From positions 27,424,955 to 27,488,954 of the forward strand of contig OY783191.1 of NCBI GenBank assembly GCA_963678675.1: a DNA stretch of 64,000 nt, given 5' to 3'. The translations under genes were made by a program, and so were the position numbers. The stretch is from Xiphydria camelus (lineage: Eukaryota > Arthropoda > Insecta > Hymenoptera > Xiphydriidae). Under the pieces are notes generated by a model, which worked only from the letters and a program-made list of their open reading frames with translations, ran no database searches and had not been told where the DNA came from. Shown here piece after piece: positions 36,893 through 49,200 of this stretch; position 1 is the stretch's first letter, and the number at the start of each line of letters is the position of its first letter.

Positions 36893-37209
36893 TTACAAGT
36901 GAGAACTATGTGGTTGCTGTTCATAGAAGAGGACGTAGGCTTCGCTGGAAACGACGGACCGCGCCGGTGTCACGGATACCCTGCTGTCGTTGTACTCATG
37001 CCATTCGCCGGAATACGGATGCTTGCAGTAGGCGGTGTAATGGCCAGAGTAAGTCGTGCCGGAGTGGTTCGCGACGCCGTACAAATTGTAGGTGCAGCCC
37101 TGAACCCTCGGGGCGGAAAAGGCACTGAGGTCCAAGCCCGTCAGAGGGAAGTCCACGAGTGTGTTCAGTTTACCGCGGAATCGCTCCATCGGGGAGAAGC
37201 GCTTCAGAT
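36893..37209 (-). CDS. Usp2: USP2-type gene, last coding exon (His box)
   Basis: The exon starts after a CCGACAG acceptor, completing a split His codon to give HLKRFSP, and ends at a TAG. It carries the catalytic His in SGHYTAYC and the Asn/Asp of YNDSRV, then YVLFYEQQPHSSHL at the C terminus, which is typical of the family. Confidence 0.93.
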
Positions 37210-40200
37210 CTGTCGGCGCGAGTGCATTAAGGAAAATTGTCCGACCGACGATTACTCTAAAAGAAGTTTAATATTTTCATCTTAAGTAAGAGACTCGAAT
37301 CATCTCCGCGTTCTCTCTATGTAAGATTTCATAAGAGACTCTTCGATTCCCTTCACTGACGCCTACGCGTCTTACGTAATTTGTGCTCGTTTCCTTAACC
37401 GATCGCGAGACAATTGATCATAAGAAGAGTCCGTAACGACTCGCGTTCGAAACCGGTTGATAGTTCATCAAGTCGACCTTCACGGACCGAACTGTGCCCT
37501 GATATAACGGCACGTTAAACGTTCGACGCGCGTCGGTATCACGATGAAATAACATAATAGCAACACACCGCTTGACAATAAAAGTCAAATGAATTCACTT
37601 CTTTTTTTGAGCTCGACGGTAACCTTTTTATGGAAAGATTGATTTGAATGCCCAACGGAATTAGGCGTGTGCCATTTATGGAGTATATGCTACACACTCG
37701 CATCTGCGAACAGTACAATTTGACAATACTGAACACACGAAACTGCGGCACGTTGAAAATCGAGCCGAAGAAAGAAGCCGTACTCTCATTCGAGTTAAAA
37801 AACATATAAAAAAGGATACGAATGACCAAAATCTTGGGAAACTTCTGAATGCTGAAGCTTTTGGTACACTTTCTTCTCATCTGACACTTGGAACAGGTTG
37901 GTTTCTCATCGCCGTCGAGTACTTCCTCTCTCGTGAAGTGCTCCAAGCACTGACTGAGCTTGACCGTTCCGCTTCTGGTGGGAATCGGCAAGCTGAGGTC
38001 CCAGAACGGGTCCAGAGTTACGGAGACGTGGCCGCAGGATGTGCAGTGCAACGAAGATCTCAATTGACCCACGAATACGTCGACTATCGTGCTGTCCTCG
38101 CTGCGAAGGTAGCGCTTCCAACTTTCGGTCGCCTTCTGACTATCCCTATTGTCGTGCCATGGAAATAGAAATGATTCGTCAGCATCCGCTTCAATGCTTT
38201 TGTTATTTTTTTGGGTTTTATACAAGATAAAAAACCGAACAATATACTACGCAACCCAATTATCGGAATCCAGCTTAAAAGAATTAGAAATCTAGTTGCG
38301 GATCCACTGACCGATAAACGGAGATGACTACATTTATGTACAATGTGATACTAGCGATCAGATTATCTAATTTTTTAATTATACAAGATAACCCAACGAG
38401 ATATCATAAATTCAGATCTCGATTCAGATATATTTGAGAGATAAAAGAAGAAAAAAGGTTCCATAAATATGGCCTGAAAAGTTATAGAAACTCGTTAGAC
38501 ACATATTTTTCCAAAAATTTGATTGGATAATTTCATTATTTGAGATTTCAACGAACATTAGGACTCTAGAGAAGAAATTCCAGAGAATGCGATTATTTCG
38601 TTTAATCCGGTTTATTTAAATTTTGTTCCTAATATATTTTTGTCGATATTTTTATCCAAAGACTTTTGAATCTGTCGTTGAGATTTATATTAACAAAACA
38701 AAAATAACGAAAAACTAACACAATGAAAATGGAACATTGATTTATTACACTTTGTATCTTGAGAAACAAAAATAGTTTTTTAGAAAAGTATTTCTAGAAA
38801 CTTTTTCCACGCGCAAATGATATATGTATATTATTGTTATTATAAAGAGTATCTAGGTTAATCTCTTTAAAACAATTGCTTCTATGAAACTTTAAAATGA
38901 GATTATTCTTCTTCAGTTAAAAAAAGGACGTTCCTTCGTTTCTTCATTGTAAAAAATCTAACATTCTATTATTTTATGTTTTATCGTAATTTGAAAGTCC
39001 AGAAGAATTACATTGTTCGCTAATACGGACGTTTTACTAGCAACGTACGGTTACTACCACAGAGAAGAATGAATAAAATCCGTGATACTTACGTATAGTG
39101 GTCAGGTATATCGGTGTGTATAGGCTGCGGTTTCACTGTCACTCTGTTCACGTCTTCGTGTAAGCCTTCCAGCAAGTATCTGAGAAACTCCTGCGCATCT
39201 TGCTGACTGTAGCCCATGAATCGCGGCGCGAATCGCTGGATCTGAGATTTGAGCGATGTGGTGTTGACGACGTGATCGCCTCCGACTTCCCAGAGCTCTT
39301 GTATCACTTGGCTGAACGCCTTGATCAGCGCTCCCTTCATACTCGAAGTCGTGGTATTTATGTCGGTCAGGTACTGGTCGTTCAGCACGTACTCCAAGAG
39401 CGGCCTCGTGTTGCTCAGGCATTGGATCACGCTGTTCATGAAACACTGAAAGGAATTCATTGGGATTGTTGAAATGACTTTTCGGGGTGAGTTTTGAAGA
39501 ATCGAATGAAGAGGGATAATGTATATTAGACTGATTCAAAAAAAGCTTCTTTAATTAATTCTTTTGGCGGGCACTTAAAACGTTAATATTTAATGTAACT
39601 TTGAATATACCGGCGGATGCACATTCTCACTCAATATTTAGGGGTGTCTCAATCGTTTTTTCTGATTTCCATTTGAATAACACGGTGAAATTTTTAAATC
39701 ATTGCTTTAGTGCTAATTCCTTCTATGGTAAAAAAATGTCCCCGTGAAAAATTAGAAAAATTGAGTTTTAGATGAATTGACGTAAAGAAATATTATTTTT
39801 AATTATTAAATAGAATTACATGATAATTATGGGGGAACAAATATTCTATTTAAGAATTAAAAATAATATTTCTTTACGTCAATTATACCTAAAACTCAAT
39901 TTTTCTAATTTTTCACGAGGACATTTTTTTACCGTAGAAGGAATTAGCATTAAAAAAATGATTGAAAAATTTCACCGTGTTATTCAAATGGAAATCAGAA
40001 AAAGCGATTGAGACACCCCTAAATGAGGCGGTAAAAGGCAAAGTGGTGTAAGTCACTTTTTTGCCATTTTAAGATAACGGCGAAAAACGTTATCTACATA
40101 ATCGAATGTGTTAGCTAGAATAGTGGTGTAAGTTATAACATCGTTCAAAGGTCCATAAGATGGCAGCACAAATACGAACGGCAAACTACAAGCGGCTATA

Positions 40201-43200
40201 AACGGCAACATTTCTATTAAATTCTTCTGTTTCTTGAAATGACTTACACCACTTTGCCTTTTACCGTCTCAAATATTGAGTGAGAATGTGCACTCGGCGG
40301 CATATTCAGTTACATTAAATACTAACGTTTTAAGTGCCCGCCAAAAGAATTAATTAAAAAAGCTTTTTTTTTTTGAATCAGTCTAATGTATATCTTTGTG
40401 AAAATATTTCTCTGAAAATTGTTGAGTCTCTAAGAACGATTTTCGAAGTTTATCGAACTTTTTCTGGGATTCTCAGAAAAAGTGTTCTAATCCTCGAAAT
40501 AATTTCAGATTTATAGAGAGAGAATTGCTGAGAATTCCCATTTCACCGATCTTGGAATATACTTGAAATTATCTGAAAATTTCTGAAAATCTCTCAAAAT
40601 TGAAATATTTCCTCTGAAATCATTTTCAGAGTCTCACAATTTTGCAGTAAAGTTTATAAAGAAATATTTTTATCAGTGTGCTTTACGAATTAGGCCGAGA
40701 ATAACTAAAGAAGCGCAGAAAGAATATATGACAAGTAACAAAATCAGTAAAGTATTCTCATTGACTTACAGTAGATAAAACAAAAGTTTTCATTTCTTTT
40801 TCAAGTTTTCATATGTAAAATTCAATCCTTTTCTCAACAAATATTTCAATCAAGTAGCTGCTTTAAAACTATCTATTACAAAATTCTAATCGGGTGGGAG
40901 AAGTATCCTCGACTAATTCAAGCATTTTATCTGTAGCTTGAGTTTTTCCCATTCTCACGAAAAAAGTATTTACGCTCTTGCTGAAAAATGAAGAAGAAGA
41001 AAAGTCTTTTAAGTATCTGCTACGAGTGAAGAAATAAATGGGAGGATTTTTTCATGTTTTTATACATCATTGTATAACAGAGTACAATTTTATAATATTG
41101 CATTTTCTCTACTGTTAAAATAACTTAACTCTTCTAGTTTGTTAGGTTCCTAGTTAAATATAGAACTGCGTTAAATGTATACTGCGAACAGAATTTTATA
41201 CTTCTAGGAATAAGTGACAAAATATCGATAATCAATATCAAGAGACACGGTAGTGTCTCGCGGCATGTTCATTCAAGTCGTCAGAACGACGCCGCCAGCG
41301 CTGTCGCCGCGAGCACCCGTGTATCTTTACAGGAAAAAAATGTCTGCCCCCTTCACCCCTCAATTTTAACATCGAATTTTCTCAATAAATATACGGTTAT
41401 AACCAAAACTATGCTTAGTTACGCCATATAAATCGACTATTCTCTATCGATAGAGACCAGAGTAAATGTTGTAAGTTACATATTAACAGAGATTTTTCCT
41501 TAGCAACGCGAAGCCACGCCCCTCGCCCCTCAAAAGTCGAGAATCCGATTTCTCGGGCGATATATATATGTCAAAATGTCACAAAAATTCCGCCTGTCTT
41601 CGGCGGTATTCGGCCATGGTCGGAAATGTGTACACAGATGCGGCCACACGCATACGCCATCAAAAATGTATGTGAGAGTGTGTGAGAGAATATATTCCTT
41701 GAATGTTTAGTTGTTTTTCAAAATTAATAAAATATTTCCATTCGCGAAACGATTTCCCCCGCATTTTTTCGATCCTTGGACGCGCTTGTTAATAAAAAGT
41801 AAAAATTCAGTGTAATCGGAGTAGTGAATCTCAATAGTGGTGAATGTGACAGACGCTCTGACAGCTAGCTATTATCAAATCGTTTGGATTTTTTTTTAAT
41901 AATCAAGATAGTGCACGGAAGCAGTGTCATTTTTCTCTGGTTGCTGGTGCATGAAGAGCAGGAAAGGAGACATCTGTATCTCGGAAGAAGTGGCATCAGA
42001 TAAGTTACTTCCTAACTGACTGTCTTAACCTCATTTTCATCCCTTATACAGAACAAATATCTTTGTGGTTATTCTATTTTTTGCTTTCAGCACCATACGA
42101 GAACGGGACGGATTGATGGAAATTTGATTTTTCTTCGCAGTAAAAAATCAACCTAGGTAGAAAAGAATTCTCTAGAATTGCGGTACAATGCCACGGTAGG
42201 AATATCAGGTTCTACCGACATGACATGCTTTGATAAGGTCTGTATCAACTTTAGCGGTATATTGGGGGCACTGCACTAATCCTGTGGCAAATTTTTCTAT
42301 CTGGGAAAGCATATTATTATGGTAGTACAGCTGTACAGCGTTCCGATAATGTACCATCTTCCCGTACTGACAGTATACATGCATTTTTTTTACCTCCAAT
42401 ATGCCGGAATTAAAAATCTCTAGAACTCTGCGGTACAATGCCACGGTAGGAATATCAGGTTCTACCGACATGACATGCTTCGACAAGGTCTGTATCAACT
42501 TTAGCGGTATATTGGAGGCACTGCACTAATCCTGTGGCACATTTTTCTATCTGGGAAAGTATATTATTATGGTAGTACAGCTGTACAGCGTTCCGATAAT
42601 ATATAATTGGAACTTTTGATAATACGAAAGGGGGAATATATCGATAAAGAAAAGATAATAACATAATTACTTCATTATTGTAATCCAATTCTATCGTATC
42701 TCCTACTTTTCTACCACGTCTTTTCCAGACGCAAGTTCTTTTTTATGAAAATTTGTTTATACCTAAATTTTTTTAGTCGAATTTTTTAGTAACGAGTTAC
42801 AATAATTTTCCTTTCAAATGATGCCTTTTACTTTTTATACATAAATCTTGAACATGGCGATCTTAATTGATTTCAAATCTTTTTTGGAGAGTATTTTACG
42901 TATCAATTTTTGTTGGCACTGAATGAACATGCCGCCTTTTTTACAGAGAATCTGTTTTTGTGGGGGGATAGGACTGACAAGAATAGTCGACTGCTTCGAG
43001 TGCGCAACTAATTGTAAGTGAGTTATGTCCGATAAAATAGGAGGCACTACTTGGTATCACCTTTGAGGGCTTAGTTCTGATCATTGGACTAAATTTTTAT
43101 TTCTGTTTCTTCTCACGTTGCGTTACTAAGTTGAGTGTTCCGACATTCAAAGAGGTAGAGAATTTAAGAAAAGATAGCTTCAGGATGTGCACGATATATT

Positions 43201-46200
43201 GAGGGAACACACTGAAACGAGCGACAATGCAAAATAACAATTTCTACAGTCCTCTTTACTGGAAATATGCAAATTTCAATAAATTATAAAAAACTCTATC
43301 GATGAGATTAAAAATCTGATTATGGCTATGTTTGGAATTGAATAAAATCTTAAATATTATAATTTTTAGAAAGAGAAATAATAGATATTCAAAAAAGTAA
43401 CTCACTGTATTGCCGATGTTTCGCAGCCCATTTAGACCGCATCGTTCGTCGCGATGTGCTTGTAGCCGACTGCGAGGAGTCCTGGTGGTTGGACTTCCCT
43501 CCTGAAAAATTATTCGTATGATAGGACAAGTTTCTTTTTCTCTTATCGCTCAAACTTTTAACCGTTCGATCATTGCGCTAGAGTCCATCTAATTAGAGTT
43601 GGCATGTCTCAAAAGAGAAAAAGAAGACGACCCAGCATTTTACAAACCAAGGAACTATAGGTACATATATATGGATTTAGGACATTTTGAAGTAGGCGAC
43701 GTCATTTAACCCTTAATTACGGACGTAGTGGGAGGACCGGTATAAAATGCATAGCGGCGAAGTCTGACAGTCTTTTTGTCAGTGGTTAAGGGTTAAAAAT
43801 TACTTTCATAGTTTAAACATATTTTATAAAGGACATGGCCACTATTCGCACAGAAGAAATTTGCTTTATCAAATCGCTTTGAACTGTCTTGCTGTTTTTC
43901 AGTTTCTTCGAATTTTTCCAACGAGGAATACTATAACGACTTGATCGAAAGGTGAATCCTCCCGCCGTCACATGATCGTTTGGGTGTATTGGCAAACCAT
44001 TATCTCGCTCTCCAGTCTAGAAGTATTTTAAAATCGATGTCATGCAACGATGAAAGGCTCAAGCTTCTAAAAAAATATTACTAAAGCAGAGCAAATCTAG
44101 AATCTTATATCGTCGCAAATAATGATAGATCATCTATGTAGTATAATGTAACCCAAGAAGAATGGTAAAATAGAAACAAACACCCGTCGAGTCGAAATAC
44201 AGTAAAACTTGTCTAAAGGCGTCAGGTACAGGCGACTGCTAGACTTGATAGGGATAAACAGATTGGTAGGGATATACACACTTTATGTTGGATAGTGCTG
44301 ATGCGCAGGGTTAGCAATGACTATAGAAGTTTGCATCTGCAGTGGATAATCCCAACTTCGATACCGGATAAATGATAGCTACTGCATTGCACCGGTCAAG
44401 TGATAAGTTTCATATTACATTGGCCAAGTGATAGCTACACCGTTTAACCGACATTTAATAATTCTTACTCGTGACGATTGCTGTATTAGAGCGAGAGTGA
44501 TAATTAACATACGACATGTTAAATCATTCAGCGAATTTTGGTGTGTAGCCTGCACTGTTCATTTCATCCTGGCTAGTTTGACGCCAGCCTTACCTTTTAC
44601 TTTGGCATAGCTGTGCGGCTCCGATGACGGAAGTTCTTCGGTATTTTTCGGCCATACTCGATTAAGCCAATCATGCATATATAACGTTACCTATGTCAAA
44701 GTAGAAGGATAGTGGCTCGCTATCGGCTGGCGTCAAAACCAGTCAGGGTGAAATGAATGATGCAAACCACATACCAAAACTCGCTGGCTAATGTGACATG
44801 CAAGTATTTGTATTATATGCTAGCATACCGCCGGTGATAAGCACGCGTGGCAGAAAAATCGCGTGAAGTGATAATTGTGTTTACATTGAATTTTGGACAT
44901 ATTTAATTTAATTTTGCTTTCAGGGCTCCCATTCAGCCAGATGTTAAAAAATAGTGGGTTTTAATCAATCCTTATTTGAAAAGAAATGACCAAAAAATGA
45001 CTAATCTTTCCCCATGAAGAGGTAAGAAACAGCAGTCTTATATAATAATATTTGTAATAAATTCGGTAAAGTTTTGAGGAAATAATATTGAAATAAAATG
45101 ATTGGAGATTTGTTAAAGAACACATCGAAATTAAGATATAGACGATAATAAATTAAACCACTCATTTACGAACAAATATCCCAGCAAACCTTTTCTCATA
45201 CTACAAGAAATACGCGCAACAATACCAACTGCTTGTTATGCGCCATTATAACGATTTACAGAATCTGGGCACTGATAGCATGATCGTCTCAACGCTGATA
45301 CATAATGCATTCGAATTGTAGCGTTTTAGCGACGGGAAGGTTCAAGAAATGATTCACAAATCAAGGGACGAAGTCTTAAAAATAATGACTTTTTTTGAAT
45401 GACTTTTAAAGACGAAAATAACTTTTTGACTTAATTGAAAAAAAATGACCAATTATTTAAAAAATGACTAAGTGGGAGCCCTGTACTCTGCTCAGTTTGA
45501 GGTCAATCGCAGATATTATATTTCTGCAGCTGATTATTATTTACTGGGAAAAAATAAATCCAAAAGCGTAACTCAAAGTGAAAAGTTGTCAAGTCAAAAT
45601 AAACTACATGGAAAATTTTAACGTGTCAACAAATTCATACAATTGTCACGCGTGACAAATTCAATGGGTTACACTGAAATGAGGCGTAATTTTCTGATTT
45701 CGTGTAGTACTACCTACTTGAAGGTGTTTTTCGAGATCAAGCATTCCGATATTTTCGAGGACGAAAGCGTTTCGCAATTTAAAACTTACTGGACTATTTG
45801 CGCAATTGTTTTCACACACGGGACGGGAAGAAGGTAAAGTGAATTAGTGTCGATTGGGTTAACGCACACTCGAGAATCGGAGAAGAAAATAACGCGTACT
45901 TAAGACGTGCAAAGTACGTCCTACCTTCTTGTGGTGCGGTCACGTGGCATCTAGGGGTGCGTAAAACTCGCGTACGATACAGTTAGTACGCAATATCAAG
46001 TTATTTCCCGGAAGACTTCTTCGTCGTACGATTTTTAATAGAAAAACTAGGACCGCATTTAATTTAGATATTGTGTTCCAACTTGTACTCATAATAAAAT
46101 CTCGAAGTAACAAGTATACGGGGAAAAAATGTATCGTCGAACTAGCAAGAAAAATATTGCAGAAATATTATTGCACTAGCAGCAATTGTGATTGCTATCA

Positions 46201-49200
46201 GAGCACTAATATATTGCAATATGAAAAAATATATTATTGCTACACTCGATTACTAGAACAAGAAACTATCGTTGACCAAACAATAAAAATATTGCAGAAA
46301 TAATGATTGTTATCGAAGCACTATAATATTGCTATATGAAAAAATATGTTATTGTTATGAAACGTTTTAGCTATTTTGCAATACCCGAACGAGAAAATTA
46401 TCGTCGATTTATCAATGAAATATTGCTATTACAGCAATATAATTGCTTTAAAAACTGCAATATAGGTACATTTGGATAAGAAATATTGTAGAAATAACAA
46501 CAATGTCTTACTGGTCTAGAACCTACCTACTAGTTCATCCGCGCGCATACCTATTTTATTTTATTCATTTTTGATGATATGAAAAAATGTATTAAACAGA
46601 AGTGTTATAGTTTAAACTATAGGCTAAATCAAACAATTTCCTTCTAACAAAAGGTATAGAGCTCGTTGAAACTGTTGTATATAAGGAAGGTGTAAGATGA
46701 AGTATGCATCCGCTTAACCGTTATTGACCGATCAGACTTGTAATGAGGACTTATTTACAATTACGCGCGTGCAATTACTTAAATGGTAATATCTCGCAAA
46801 CGGTTGAATAGATGGGCATCACACTTTATACCATTCCTATCAGTCTCGGCAAGATCTATAACTTTTGTAAAATTAAAAATAGCGCGTTTCATTTAAAAAA
46901 AAGTCGAAGTGATTTTCATGTCTCGTAACTTACTCGTCTCAACAAATATCGCTGAAAGTATTAGGCCCAGCGCCCACGGTGTGACTGTTTTGAGACAAAG
47001 GTTGTAAACTAGTTTACTCTACAACCAGTTTACAACCAAAATGAAACTTCGGCGCGCACACGGATGCGACTCATTGTGAATCAGTTTTAATCAGTTGGTG
47101 TAGCAGTGCAGCTAAATTTGTACAGTGTCAAATTCTGAATATTCAGAATTAGAGATTATCATTGACTATTATCAATACCGCAGACTGCACAGGACACAGA
47201 AGGAGTACTGGGTCCATCCATAGACAAGGGGAAATTTGAATTCTAGGCTGTTCGTAGAAGCAGAAGAACTGTCTCAGACAGATAGAAAGATTATAGCTTT
47301 TTATCGAATGTCGAAAGAATCTTGTACCCGAAATATACCGCTACGCTAACGGTGAGCACCTTGAGATTCGGGGCAACTTTAAACTGCAACGCAACTGCGA
47401 CCGCGGAAACATGGTCGCGTACAACCGATTTGTGACGATTGCAAACTAGTTTCATTCAAATCGACTCGTGTGCGGCTCAACACTTCTATACGCTGCCGAG
47501 GTTAGAAAACAGTTGCAAGCTCAATTGATTTGCAACCTTTGTCTCAAAACAGTCGCACCGTGGGCGCTGGGCTTTAGGCCATCCGCACATTGAGCGACTG
47601 GGAAGAAACAAATTGTCAACTTAAAGTAGTATGGTCACTCTAAAAAGTGATCGTTGAGTGTCCGTAAAAAAAGTCATCAAAAAACTATAATTTATAATTG
47701 AAAATCCTCTTTGTGAATTATAAAATTTATGACCATAAGAATTAGTCGATTATTTTGATTATTTTTCACTTATTATTCAAATAATGTGCCTGCTTTGACT
47801 AGCGTCTTTTTATGTGTGGCAACGCATATTATCAATGGGCTCGTGGCCCAGTAGAGAAAACCACGATACACTCAAACGTTTGAGTGTATCGTGGGGAAAA
47901 CGAGATCTGAAATGCACGCTTGTGAACCCACTCCACTGACGCGACGTTGCCGCATCTACTCGACACGCTATTTCCGAACACCGAGAAGCAGAAATTAGTT
48001 ATAACTAAAGTATCAAACGGTCAATAATTTTCATCAATGGGTGTAAATTTTTGTTTTTTGTCCCCCGTTTTTTGGTATATTTTTTATATTTTAATCTTGG
48101 ACTTTACATACAAACCCCAAGAGAAATGTGTCTTGCTCATAAGACTCTGGGTTATTTTCTACTCGGTAATTAATTTTTATCAGACATACTAAACGGTCAA
48201 TCTACCCCAAATTGCACCAGGAGGTTTCTATTGATATTAGCTTGCATACATAATTATTTCATATTTAAATCTTGGAAATCGATTCGTGACCATACTACTT
48301 TAAATCACCAATCAGTTGCCTTTTAGTTGCCACCCGTGTACTTCAATGGACTTCCGCACACGTCGCCACTAGTTGGAAATCGGTTTGTAACGCGTCGGTG
48401 ATCGGTCAGCAGCAACCCGACGTGCAGATCGCTAGGCGATTTTAATTTCTAGTTTTTCAGTAGTTTCTTTTGTAAAATCTTGCAAATATGCAATTTTGTA
48501 CTAAATAAATATATGATTCTTTTGACATTCTATAAAATGCCAGGAACTTAGCATCAGTTTCTTGTAGTTCTTTTGCAGCAACAAATGTTCTGCAATTTAT
48601 ATTTTTTTCAATATAGGGGTAAACCCAATATCTTCTTTTCTTCTGCCGGTTTCTTCGTTTTCTATTATAATAATAAAGGATAATATCTTCATCACTTGAA
48701 TCATTAGACATATTTAACACAATAATAACAATAGCTTAATCACAGTAATAAAATAATAATTTTAAGACAATAGTAACAGAGGCGCGATAATTGAAAAGAG
48801 TGACTTGATTTTATAAACTTGAGTTGCGTGGTGTACGACTCATAATTAGTAACTGGTTTGTGATTTAAGTTTCTAATTAGTTTAGTTTCTTTTTAGTCGC
48901 TTAATGTGCGGAGAGCCTTAGGTGTACAACTTTGCTTCCGTCGTTTTCGATTCGCGGATTGCTTCAAAAGATGACCAGTTTTTTCAACGCGGAATTCGTA
49001 CGCTGCCCGAAAGATTGGAGAAAGTAGTGGCCAGTGATGGACAATACTTTGAATCATAAATGTATAACCAGTTTTTTACAATAAGGCCTCGAATTTCGGA
49101 AAAACGGCGGAAGCAAAGTTGTACACCTAATATTAACGATATTTTTTTTGTAGATTAATGATAATAATTACGTATTACTCAGAGACCTGGCAATAATTAA

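Larger units (their letters stand above)
47577..48917 (-). mobile_element. PIF/Harbinger element, 1.34 kb
   Basis: GGCCATCCGCACATTGAGCG and the complement of the right end (GGCTCTCCGCACATTAAGCG) are TIRs flanked by TTA (47574-47576, shared with the neighbour, and 48918-48920). A HARBI1-like N-terminal exon is on the minus strand near the right end; the rest is non-coding and AT-rich. Confidence 0.75.

Noticed and set aside
38039..38230. Plus-strand frames over USP2-type exons
   Set aside because: Antisense shadows of the zinc-finger exon.
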